DNA of 64,000 nucleotides from contig JAFBJZ010000112.1 in assembly GCA_016785225.1 (NCBI GenBank), forward strand, positions 1,178,001 to 1,242,000, given 5' to 3'. This DNA is from Psettodes erumei. Its lineage: Eukaryota; Chordata; Actinopteri; Pleuronectiformes; Psettodidae. The position numbers and the translations under genes were made by a program. The notes below the pieces were generated by a model. It did no database searches and was not told where the DNA came from. It was given only the letters and a program-made list of their open reading frames with translations. Shown in pieces: positions 34,851 through 47,214 of the stretch (position 1 is its first letter; every line of letters starts with the position of its first letter).

Positions 34851-36849
34851 AGCCTAATCCTGGCCAGCGCAGAACAGCGCATCCGACATGTTCCAATCAT
34901 GTAATCCAGCTAATCGCAGTGACAAATAACTGGTTTCCTGTGCAGACATGGCTGGTCAGGCTTACAACAGAGGTAAAGCAGGCCACGCATGATAACTCAT
35001 GCTCTGACAGACATTGCAGTGATAAAGGGGTATTTGATGCCAATTACGTAAAAGGCCTCTGATGATAAAATTTGTCTCTAACTTTAGGATGCAAATTTAT
35101 CTGAATGTTTTTATTTGGGCAGTAGCCTTAAGTAAACAAACTGCAGTATCATTTTCCCACAGATTAAAGTGCAACTTCTCCCATTCATGTAGAATTAAAT
35201 AGTAAAAAATAAAAACATAAGAACAAAGAAAGTAATGAGATCTGTTTCCTACTGAATAACTGTCTCTGAGTGAAAGTAATGCTCAGAAAGTTGAGCTGAA
35301 GTTGAGCTTGTTATGTCCGTGTCAAATTTCTATCTCGTTTGGCGGTGGGGGTGGTGGTATGGGCCAATCAATCCGTTATCATCTTTTTAATGCTTCAAAT
35401 TATTAATATCCAACCTTTTAAATTCATTCTGTCTGAAGTGCTGGTCAGCCTGCAGAGAGCAAAGCCAGTAATGGTGGTATAGGGCTGGATTTACAAAACT
35501 GGGATCACCTGCTTTACCGCTGGAACACAGAATTTCTATTTGTGCTGAGCATACATTTGTGTGTCTGCATTATTCCCAAAACTTGTTTTGGTTGAAATTG
35601 GGCTTTTATAAAAAGAGTACTGAGGTTTTCTTACATAATCCACACATTACAATTTACACCCAACCTTCTTACTAAGGCCCATGTATGCAGTATTAGGACC
35701 AGAAAACATCTGGGAAAGCTATGCTGTCAGGGGGTGTGCACTCACACAAAACATGCGGACTCCCCCTTTAAGCACACAGAGCTGTGAGGAAAAAAATATC
35801 ATAGCCTCAAAAAGTACTACAATAACAGGAGGGAGTCCGGTTTTGATCAATCCATGCAGACCACATGGGGTTTGACTGCAGTGGTCTAACTCAAATTTGT
35901 GATAACTGCACAGGTCAGCCAAGGTAATGAGACAGTGATTGTGATTCAAATTTCCCTGAGTGCAGCAAATTCTGCTGAAAGTGAACAATATTTTTTCATG
36001 AAGCTCTCCTTTACCTCAGCAACTGTTCAGATGGAGCTCCCAACTTTTCTTTATGATAGCATGACACAACAGCTTCACACAGTGCCGGCAGGCTACAACT
36101 TTTCCCGCAGCTGCTTTATTGCTGTTAAAAAGGTCATTGTGAGGGAGAGAGTGAGAGAACACAAATCAAGTATATCTCAGAGACAACCAGTGAAGGTTGT
36201 AGCTTCCTCGCCCTATAACAATAATCTACACACAGTAATCTGACAGCCTGAGCCGCCAAACAAGGATGAGCCCTAATAGTCAGCCAAGAGTGGACAGAAA
36301 ACCTTCATCAGCCACTGAAACAAATCAAGTCCTGTCTAACAATTTTCCTTTGCATATCCACAAAAGGTAAGGAGGACAACTGGCCCTAATCTTTATTGAT
36401 AGGTGTTCCCATCAGATGTTAACTATGTTACCCCTGTGGCATATTGTGCAGAAAAACTCTCTGTCTGTGCCTGTCAGGGTCTGTTACAGTGTAAAGTGTT
36501 GCATTGTTTCTATCCCGTATTTATAGACGGGCGCTACTGATATGTTGTAGCAATGCTGTATTAAATAGCAGTAGGGCTGCCTCATGACAGGCCTATGTTT
36601 ACCTGTGTCCTGACTCTGGTATTGTACGTGAAGACACCTTACAGACACTACATGTCGACAACTACAAAAGTTAAAAGATGACTTATGGTTATTTACCTGA
36701 TCAATTCAGCAAACTATACCATGGATTACTGCATAATAAAGACGCAGGCTGCTCACACTTTTCAAATCTCCGTAGGCCATAAGCTTACAACTGCCTGTTA
36801 TCTTAAAGAATGATCATAAACACACACAATCTGATATGGTTAACGCACT

Positions 36850-37700
36850 CTAGCTAGCTGGATAATCCACTGACATGCTAACGTTAGCTTAGAAACCTAA
36901 CATCAAGTTAACAGATAACAAGTGGCCTTCGGGTACTTACCGTTTAAAATTTTAGCTAATGTTTGGTAAACTTGTGTTTGCATGTGTGCAGCATCTGTCA
37001 TAAGGCTCGCTTACTGCATGTAGTCATGTACAGGCACTGGACTGCAACTAAAGCTAAAGTCTGCTAGCTGAGCCTGTCAAGAATCTCGCCAGTTAGCTAC
37101 AGAAAAAAACAGTTTAGTATTGTTTTTTGAGTAACTAGCTTAACGTTAGCTTACCGTCCTTCTGACGACCGTTACGATATCTAGCTGGCTACCTACATGA
37201 CACTGTCTGCACAAAATGAAACACTACGTGTCTTGGTTTAATCGCTAGCAATGCAGCAAGCTCGGGTAGTTTAGCCAGCTAACGTCACAAACTTAGCCAA
37301 GTTAGCCAGTATCCAACTGCTGCCAGCTAGCCGGCGTGCTAACCAATTTAGCTACTTAGCAGCCGTGCTAATTGTCCGCCATCGCGAAGCTAGTCGAACA
37401 GTTTGGTTCGTGTGAGCGCAGACTTGGAATGAATTCACGTTGATATTACGGCAGGGCAATTACTTGTTCAACACACACGCGCCGCCGTGTTTTACCTTGC
37501 CCGCTGTCCCACTCCTTCCCTACTCGGTGTGTCTCTGCGGATCTCTACGGCTGTCGGCGAAATAGCCAACCGAACAGGCCCCACAGTCCGCTACGGTTCT
37601 TTTGCCATCTCTGTGCAGCAGAAGCGTCCGACCAGCGAAGAGTCGGGCGACAGGCGCGCCACCCCAAATACTGCTGTGTAATAACATGGGGCACGAGTTA
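36850..37700 (-). promoter_or_regulatory. wwp1: Probable wwp1 promoter and first exon region
   Basis: CpG-containing sequence from 37370 to 37660 follows a block dense in TTAGC/GCTAA/GCTAGC motifs. Three minus-strand donor candidates are present: exon ending at 36941 (gtaagt), 37155 (gtaagc) and 37496 (GGGCAAG then gtaaaa). Any of them could supply the distal wwp1 5' UTR exon. The start site cannot be chosen from sequence alone. Confidence 0.45.
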
Positions 37701-38449
37701 GCCCCCAGTCAAAACTCGAGATGTACTGTATGTGTAATGGCCATTTAGAACACTGTGCATATATTCTGCATATTTACAGTCCCATGATGGGTGTAGTTTT
37801 TTTTTGTTGTTGTTGTCGTTGTTTTACACTGCACAATCCATGACACTCAGTGTGTCTCTTTTACATGCCAGGGCGTGTTTATGTGTTTGTTTACCTACTT
37901 AAACAAGTCTCAATTATATCTTGTTTTTGGTTGTTGTTGTTTTTTTTAATTAATTCTGATATCTCATGAGGCCAGATTCAGTTCACCTTGCTAATTGTAG
38001 TTTATGTTTGTATGTTACAGTGGTTCCCCAGCCGAGGGAAGCCGATCCAAAGTGGTCTCTATATAAATCTGAAGGGTCACAAGATGAAGAAAAAATCCTT
38101 TTATTATTTAAGATGTTTATGTTTTTGTTTGACTTTTTGTTCCTGATTTTTGTTTTCATTACTTTGAAATATTTGAACGTATTTGAAGTACTGCATTAAT
38201 ACTACCTCTTCAGGCTACTAAGGTCACAACTAGGTTATATAGTAATAATAATATAGTAATAGTAATATGTTTTAAATATTGCAGAATAACTTATCTGCTA
38301 TTCTCTTCTTCCCTTTAATACACCATGTCTCTCTGGAGAGAATGCCTGCTTCCACCAAAAACCAATTAACTAAATTCCAGTTGGTTTGGGCTCCAATATT
38401 TAACATCACTAACTTGCGTGGGTGGCTGCTGTCCCTCTGTATGCTCTCC

Positions 38450-38950
38450 TGGTTTAGTGTGGGCTTAGGGGGCCTGGGCTATGTGTCCCTAGGGGGCATA
38501 GGGTTTGCTGTAGGGGGCTGCAGGGTGGGGGCGGTACCTGGTGGTGTGATGGGTGGTTTTGGGCACCCTATTCCCATGGCATTGAGGGTGTGCCCGGTCT
38601 CTCCGCGGATTCTCCTGGCGCTACTGCTGCTGAGGCTGACCAGTGTTCAGACTGTCTGGCGGGGGCTGGGGGCTGCTGCGGGATGACCCCCCCCATGCAC
38701 ACACACACACACACACACTGGGGGCATGGGGCCAGCACCGGGTGGCTCACCAGCACCAGCTTGCTCCAGGTTGTGGTCTGCATTGGGCTGTGGGCTTCCT
38801 GCTGAGGGCCGTGGCATGGGCCGGGGGGGACTCCCTGCCTTACTACCCTGCACGGGGTTCAGTGTGGGGTGGCTGTGACCCCCAGGTTAGTACCCAACAA
38901 CCTCCAGTGATAAGCTTTTCGTACACACACACACTCACATAAAGGCACAC

Positions 38951-38988
<38 letters not shown>

Positions 38989-39180
38989 CACAGACACACA
39001 AGCACAGACACATGCCCCGTACACACGCACACCTCCACACATTCTTGGTTGCACCTTATCAGATTATACTGTTGACAATAATGTATGTGCTGCTATAATG
39101 GTTGTTGTCATTATTGTATTTGTTGTTTTCCCTCTTCCTTCTCTCTATGTCGTTCTGTCCTTTCTGCCCCCCTTTCTGGT
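38450..39180. repeat. G-rich low-complexity block with CA microsatellites
   Basis: Runs such as TAGGGGGCATAGGG and GCTGTAGGGGGCTGCAGGG, then CA repeats at 38697-38718 and 38953-38987 and a C/T-rich tail near 39130-39180. The overall arrangement resembles a dispersed fish repeat, but I cannot assign a family. Confidence 0.5.
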
Positions 39181-41114
39181 CCAATAATAATAATTAGATA
39201 ATAACTATAATACAAAATACAGTTTAAACATGTAATAGGTAGAGTATGGTACACTACGCCTCTTGGAGAGCAAATCTGCCTGGCACTGTAATGGTATCCA
39301 GACCTTTCTCTTCATACTTGAGCTGCTGGACTGGACAGGTTAAAAAAAGTTCTATGGCAAGTTCTAAGGCACACCCTTCAGTAGCATAACCTGTTATCTT
39401 TGTGTGTTTTAGGTATAAGGTATGTAATAAGAAGAAACAAGTTTGAAATAAATAGTTCACAATGAGGTCTGGGTACTGTGTATTGAGAGATTCTTTCAAA
39501 AGAACAGGTCTTTTGGGTGAACAAAGTGAACTGAGTCACTTCCTGATCTGTTAAATCTGTTCGTACCTCAGTGCAGGTGAGCTGACTCAGCTGCTCAGAG
39601 AGGTAGCCTGAGCCTTACTGAAAACCAAGGGAGGACCATAGAGTCGGACCCCAATTATGCCAGAGGAGATGAGGAGGCCAGACCCTCTGGGGATGCTGGA
39701 GATTTAGTAAACACAAAAGGTGTAGAAAGCAGTTCAGTGAGCCCCTTTCCCTAGTCCATTACCTCCCCAGTGGACAAGTCCACAGAGGGGTTTTCGGCTT
39801 TGTGAGCCAGGGAAGACCCAAGAGGAGAGAGGTGAATATGCGGAAGCTCCGGAATTCAGTGAGGGTCAGTGATGAGTTTAATGGGTTGAGTGCGGCAAGT
39901 AGCTATACACAGCAGACGGTCATCCAGAGCCTCCATAGGATTGGTCAGGGGAACCAGTCTCTTCACTAACTTTCAATCAATAAAACTTTCATCAGCCACA
40001 GAGTCCACTAACACAGAGAGGCAGAGCATCTGGGAGGGGGTGATGAGTTGAGCCTGGGTGCGAGGTGGAGAGGTTTAGCTCATCACCCCCATGCAGACTG
40101 AGGTAAGCTGCTTGACACAGTGGTTGTCTCCCTTGAGCTTAGCGCAGCCTGCAAAGGATCAGTGTCTGCTGATTCCATTGTTTGGAATGTTTGCTCTGAA
40201 TCGAAGGGAGAAATCAAAATCAAAAAAATGCTACAACGGTTGACAAGGGGTACAAAGATGAACAGAAAATAGAGTATATACATCACAGAGAGAAGGATAA
40301 TGAGGGACAGGTGAGACAGGAAATAAAAACAAAACAAAAGAGTAAATAATGATTTACTGAATAAAAAAAATAAATGTAGCCTTAGGAGCAGGTCAGCATA
40401 TAGCTCATTCACAGAACTTTGCACAGAAATACAAGCAGATACAACAAATAAAGCTAACATAATAATAAACATCTGTGATGCACTGCAATAAAACATAAAG
40501 GTAGAAGTCATAGCTGTAGTTTTAAGAGTTTAAGAAAATGTTCTCAACCCACCTTCCTTTTTTGTCTTTGCTTTAGTGTGATGTTTTCCACTTTTCCCAC
40601 GTAATTGCAGGAAAAGCGTAAAACACAGGTCATTTTTAAAGGCTGCATTCCATTAAGTTTTACCAGTTGCAAGGCCCGCTGGCTGACTGGCATGGCTTAC
40701 GCTGATACTTCAACTGAATGCACCCATCACGGTGCTCTCCCACCCACGCCGACCAATTAAAATGTCTGCCTCCTGGACCCACTTACTAGAGCAATGAACA
40801 GCACAGGTGACCATAACTGATAAAGGCAGGTCTATTTGTTTTTGTGTTCTTTGTTTTTATTACAGTCTACAATAATAGGCCATTTTAATCAAGTTTTAAT
40901 GACTTGTACTTGACCTTTCATAACAACCTCAATGCCGCCTGTTATTATACATAGTTATAATAATTGTGCTAATTATGCTAATAGTAGTATAGGCACTTAA
41001 AAGAGGTTAGAGGTCAGTAACTTTCTGATTAACATCATGTTGAAGAGAGGCAGTGAAGAAGCCAGTCAAGTAGAGTTTCATTACATTACACTGTATCGCT
41101 GGTGTGATGCATGC

Positions 41115-41115
<1 letters not shown>

Positions 41116-41212
<97 letters not shown>

Positions 41213-41225
41213 GTGTGCGTGTGTA
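41116..41225. repeat. Long (GT)n microsatellite
   Basis: About 50 GT units with two GC interruptions near the right end. Likely highly polymorphic. The open frames of Val-Cys or His-Thr across it are not genes. Confidence 0.98.
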
Positions 41226-44200
41226 TGAAGACCAGCAGAGGGCGCCAAAGTACCCTTTTGAAAATGCCCTTTTTTCCGCTCCTGCAATAATAATGATAAT
41301 TTCTAAGTGTAGTAGAAGTCCAACTCATCTGTTGTGCAGTGATATAGCATGCCATGTGAATGTATTATTGTTTAAATTTGACTAATAATTTATCTCTAGC
41401 CGCAGTGCAGTGCTTCTGTGCTTCTGTGTAAATGCACACCACTCCTACAACAGAGAAGGTAACGGCGTACCTTGCAACAATTTATTTATTTATTTTACTA
41501 ATCAGTAGTCTGTGTATTATATACAAAATATACCTATTAATTATATATGAAGTCAGCATATGTATCTGTTTGAAATCAGTGGTGCAGTATATCCGTCTGG
41601 GCAGGGGAGCTCTCACATTTCTACATTTATTCTACATTTATTGCCAAGCATTTCATATGGGAAAAAGGGGAGGTTGCTGCTTATATTTCCCTGCTCCTTC
41701 CCATGGGCAGTGTAAAACTCATGGAAATGTGTTGTGTTCTGTGACCAGGTTATTCCGAAATCAAAATCTTTGGCATGATTTGCTCATTACATCACGCTTA
41801 CTATGAGGAGCTGGAGAACTTATTACACCTTATAAAAGTTTTAAAACCTGTGCTTCCAGTCAAATACAAATGCATGTCAAGTGGAGCCTCATAAAACCAT
41901 ACAACCTAACATGTGTGTCATTTCATGATAAAACAACACTGACTTGTCAGAGACACCAAATAAAATTATATCTCCATCATTATAAAAAGTAACAGTGCCA
42001 TGCCATATAGAATGTATGTTGTGTACTGTGTCATTTACATTGCAACATGTACAGAACACACCCTCGATTCAATTTTTTCAGAAACTAGTATGAATAACAC
42101 ATTTACACTATGAGCAAGTCCACAAGGCAGACATCAATAAAAGACAGCATTACGACACACATCAAGGTACAGTAATATCAGCAAAAACAAAGTAATAAGC
42201 CACTTAAAGAAGTTTCAGCAAACCAGGCCGAGTTTTTCCAAGCTTTGAATCCCTAATATGGACATCACAATTATCTGCAGCCAGCATATGGTGGAAATAA
42301 GGACAACACCACCTGTGCAACCTAATGCAACCCAACACCCTAGCCATGCAATAAATACTTTGTGAAACTATAATGTTCAGTTTTAATTGAGCATATCAGA
42401 GAGCTGTGGACCCTGTGATTGTTTTATGAGGCCATATCTTGTTTTTTGTTGTATTGGATTTCATTACAGAGGGTTTGCTCTGACGGCACTTTCACAAAGC
42501 CAACCCCATCACCAACACTGAGTGGCAAAACAAAAGCACCACCTCTATTATAAAGGTAGACAGAGCTGCCAACTTCAAGAAAAACAAACAAACATTCTGA
42601 AAATGTAGAGTCTGCTGGAATTTGCCTTCATGCACATGGTCGGACAGACAGTGGTCTGCAGACTGAATCTGAGTTCTGTGATGAACAGTACACTGTATTT
42701 GGCTCAAAACAGGGAAATGAATACTGTATAGTGTGCAAAGCCAGAAAGAACGTGGATGTCTGGTGCGATGCAGAGCCATAAAAAATAAAACTTCTGTTGC
42801 CTGAGTTCTTACCAGACTGGTTTTTGCACATGACTTTTTTTCATATTTGAATGAAATCCAGATGGTGAGCCTGCTTGCAAGTTATTTATAAGGTATTCAT
42901 AACACCATAACACAACTACACAATAACTTCCATATTGACAAAACACATGAAAAAATATGCACCTACACCTGACTAACAGGTTAGTTACATGTGAGAAGTA
43001 TATGGATGAAGTTTGTCATTGGAAAGGAAAGGAAAATGAATCTGTCCCATGAAATTCTCATGTAGCATTTCTTTCTCAGCGTTTGAAAACTTTTGGCCCA
43101 TGTGCTTCCTGAAATTAGTGGGTTTCACTAAGATCAGATGCACTTGACAAACAAGAGGTCCATCAGAGCTCCATTACAATGATGTATTAAGATGCCGAAT
43201 TGGAGCCTAAAGAGATGTAAATGAACTCTGTGCATGAGCCTGAATGCTGAATACTTACAAGCATGTGTCAGATGTGTCAGATGAGCAGGCGGTGATGTAG
43301 CACCCCACCCAAGGCCCAGACTCATCCATCAAGCTTGCTCTAGTGTAAATCCCTGGGCCTAAAGGGAAGTTACCTGCAGTGAGTGTATGAAAAAACACCT
43401 GGCTGTATTTAGTTCAGCACATTGTCTCCCCATGATGTCCTCTCCTCGTAAGACACCTCGCGCTGAAATCTGAGAACAGAAAGTGAGTTTCCTCAGCAAC
43501 GCAATAAGGACAAGGGTTTGATGAGGATGAAACTGAATTGGCATGACAAACTGGTTTAGCAGATGTAAAATGATGTGATGACATGAGAGGCATCTGCTTT
43601 AAGTGTTACAGGTTATGATTTGAGGCACCTGTAACCCTGTACATGGTGATGTAAAGGCAGCAGAAACTGTGCAAGATTTAATCTAACTTTTGAAACTCTG
43701 GCCCCAATTTGTAGGGCCGGTCCCTCATCACAGCACACCCACTGAGTCAAGTCCATATCGTGCAGTTTGGAGGCGATTTGTGGGACACACTTCTAGCAGG
43801 AAACATTTTATTCTTTTGCTAGAGGGGAGGAAAACCAAGGGAGTTCAGCAGGATTGTACCCTACTCCTCCTTCACAACAAATTGGAACCCAATTTCACTT
43901 TTTTTCTGGCAGCCAACTTTCAGTTGGGCATTTTGTGGTTTACCCCCTTGCTTGATACAAAGGGAGACAACATCCCTGTCATTTGAAAATAAGTGCAGCC
44001 TTTGTGAACTGAATAGATTTATCTGCTGCAGCCTGATTGAGATAAAAGAAAATGACCCATCTGTCTTAAATGTTATAATCTCTTTCATTTGCAGTTGAGG
44101 ACAGAGCAGAGAACAGAGCAGCTGTCATCCTCTCAGCAAATATGTTTGCTCCTAATCAATATTCAAATTATTCAGTATTTAATGTTGACTTATCATTTGA

Positions 44201-46039
44201 GCAAGTGAAGAAAATTTAGGGTAATATTCAACAAGGCTGTTCTACTTGGGAATTTACACTTTTTCCAGAGATCTGAGAATAAAAAGACGTAGACGTACAG
44301 AACATCACACAAATCACCATTGTGGTGCTGAACTCAGAGGGCAAGAACAGTGGCGTCTAACATATTCTGTCATGTTACATACTACACCCAATGGATGGCA
44401 GCATGCAGTATACCACTGATAGTGGAATATATGAACTTATATTACCAAACATACATGTTTGAGCAGGTAAAATGCTAGAATGAGGGCTAACCATGAGGGT
44501 ATGATCAGGCATGAAGTATAAGGGTTAGACTGATAAGAGAAAAGGTGAGAATTCAAACTTGACAACATGTCATCTGTGCTCAGGAAGGAGGGCAGTTTCA
44601 AGCACTCGCCAGAATGACTCAGACTGATCGATTCTAATTTATCTGTGATAATAAAGACCACATGCCTCCCGGGAGTACACAGGCATACCTGTGTATGATA
44701 ATGAACTGAAATGAAATATATTTATGCAGGCATAGTGGCACCAATCTAGACTTTGTTGGTATGAAGAAGATGAAGAAGAGGACTGAATAACAGGAAATAA
44801 AATAATAATAATGCAGTTGTTTGTAAGTTTTTTTAATACAGTGTGAAAGTTGAGAGACTGCAGGTGTAGGATTTTTGTCTTCCACTGTCTGATACACACA
44901 GGAATTAGTAAACCAACCCATTCATGACATTTTGCATGTACGAGAAAGGCAAAAAGTTACTGTCAAACAGATTTTCTCTAACCACATTAAGGTCTCATAT
45001 AATTCACACAGTTACAGACATTAAAACATTAAAATACAAAAGGTGAGTATGCAGTCACAGGACACCTGTGCTGAAACACTGCTGAAATGCATCAACACTG
45101 TCAACGGTTGTGACAATGATAATAACAGCTCAAAGAAAGTCGCATACTGTAAAAATGAACAGTTTATTCATATGATGTATGTATTTGTCCTGGCAGCTTT
45201 CACATGAGGTGTTCTTCAGACTCCTTCAGATGAGCATTTTCTTCTATTCAGAGACTGACTTTGTCTCATCCTGTTGAAATGAGATGAGTTGTTTTAAATA
45301 AACTGCTAAAACACAATCAGAGCGGCCATCCCTGTTCCTGGTTAGCCCCGATTCAGCACACGGCTGAGGCCTCCAGTTCCAAATAGCCTCCTGAATGAGT
45401 GGTAAGGGAACGAGTGCTGCATCAGTGAGATTACCACACAACATACTGGCAGTTCACCATGCTGTTTCTCCTAATCCCACTCCAATGACTAAATAATCTA
45501 AATCAAATCACAGTGGTGTAAATTAATGCCACTTATATATATCACAGACAAACCATCTATTAAATTGTCCAATAAATTGTCTATTGTATTTATTAAAAAA
45601 ATATTATGAATAATTCTTCTTGGGTCCAAGCAATGAAGCTGCAGGAATCAAGACTAGATTCAATATCTAATGAATGAATGAATGCCGATGGTTACACGCT
45701 AAAATAAAAATGCACTTCATTTAAAACCAAAATGACATATCATGCCAAAATGTTAACAACTGAATACATTCATGAATAAATAGGGATACGTGTACATGCA
45801 TATCATTTCTTTTGTTAAATATTTAAGACACATGAATGAACAGAGATAGCTACATACATTAAAGAAATTCTTTCTCATCTCCATTTTGAAATATATACAT
45901 CAAATTGGACTGGAAGTATACAACGGTCCTAAGGAGTGTTTCCCAGTCCAAAGGTAGTAGGCTCAAATCTTGTGTCTGCATTACTTCCCCCGAGCATCCC
46001 GAGCTGCTCGGACACCCGCCACTGCTGTCTGGCTGCCCT

Positions 46040-47173
46040 CTATGTTTTTGTCTCGTGTTGCGAGTTTGTTTTCCGGCAGAAGCAGATGGCATTAAAGAAG
46101 CGGCAGTGGCACATGGTGTGTGGCTCACAGCAGCCGGACAGAGGTAAACAGCTTTGGGCGAAATGGGAGCACTTGGGCTTCATGGGTTTCGGTGTCACTT
46201 TAGAAGGAGGAGGAGGAAGCCCATTTGGAGAAACAGGAACCACTCTGGGCTTCTGGAAGGTGGGGAGAGCAGAAAGAGAGATCATCTTCAACTTGTGATC
46301 CCTGTGGAATATCAGAGGTGACACTGTCTCATCTTTTTTCTTTTCATAAAAAAGCTACAAACCAGACAATTTTTGAACCCATTATGGTTTCAAAAAGGCA
46401 CATTTAGCTCACTTCAGATGCCTCAGAGATACTGGGAGACAATAGGAGAATGAACCACGCAGCTGTGCAGATTCCCAGCTTACCGGCACACTCTGCCGTT
46501 CATACTGTCCTCTCCTTGCGAACAGGGGTCTCTGTCTGACTTGGTTCAAGGACCCTGTCAAAACAACATTGAGATGATGTGATTAGGTTAAAAAAAAAGC
46601 TGCAGGAAATTTCTGCTTTGTGTCCAACTGTCAGCAATGGCCCCATGTAAGCATCGTTTTTTTTAGGACAGCTAAACTGGCAAACTTTCTGCTCTTCTGT
46701 ATGTATTTTCACCATCCTCATAGACACTTAAGATATGTATAAACTAAACACAGTCCTGCAGAAGAAGAACCCGTTTGCTGAATTAAGATTATGTTTTCTA
46801 TCTATGAGAAAATAAAAGTGTACAATTAAACCATAAATGACAATACAACTTTTTGTTTTGCATCATACATACTGAGCATGGACTTGTGTAATTTCCAGCA
46901 CTCATTTTTGTTTTAATTAGGTAGAGCTAGAAAAATGGAATGAAAGCTTTTTAATCATGTAGCAAACTGAATATGTTCTCATCATCATTGAAGGACATTT
47001 TTTCTCATTGAGGTCTCTACTTCAAGTAAGTAAAACTTCCGCTTTTAACATGACACTGTGGCTCTATCTGCCAAACAAGGTCATTGGCAGTCCTTTGCCG
47101 AGCACTGCAGCCAATCAGAGCCATTCAACCAGGCCTGCATATGAGCATGAGGGCACGCATGGAAGCAGAAAAC

Positions 47174-47214
<41 letters not shown>

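Larger units (their letters stand above)
30595..36850 (-). other. Probable wwp1 first intron; no gene seen
   Basis: No coding exon was recognised. The stretch holds a duplicated cassette (31170-31490 and 34429-34850), a Tc1-like element (33006-33727), a GT microsatellite and short interspersed repeats. ORFs here lack family motifs or codon bias. Confidence 0.5.
37701..46039. other. wwp1-agrp2 intergenic region; no gene seen
   Basis: No exon with recognisable family motifs was found. Contents are A/T-rich unique sequence, G-rich low complexity (about 38450-38880) and CA/GT microsatellites. A minus-strand AATAAA at 45589-45594 lies about 450 bp past the agrp2 stop and could end its transcript. 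Enhancers for agrp2 or wwp1 may lie here but cannot be read directly. Confidence 0.5.

Noticed and set aside
40083..40511. 142-codon minus ORF with hydrophobic stretches
   Set aside because: Composition is A/T-driven (Phe, Leu, Ile runs) with no splice structure, no family motif and no signal of selection visible.
41037..41385. ORFs of up to 93 codons across the GT repeat
   Set aside because: They consist of Val-Cys or His-Thr alternation produced by the microsatellite on either strand.
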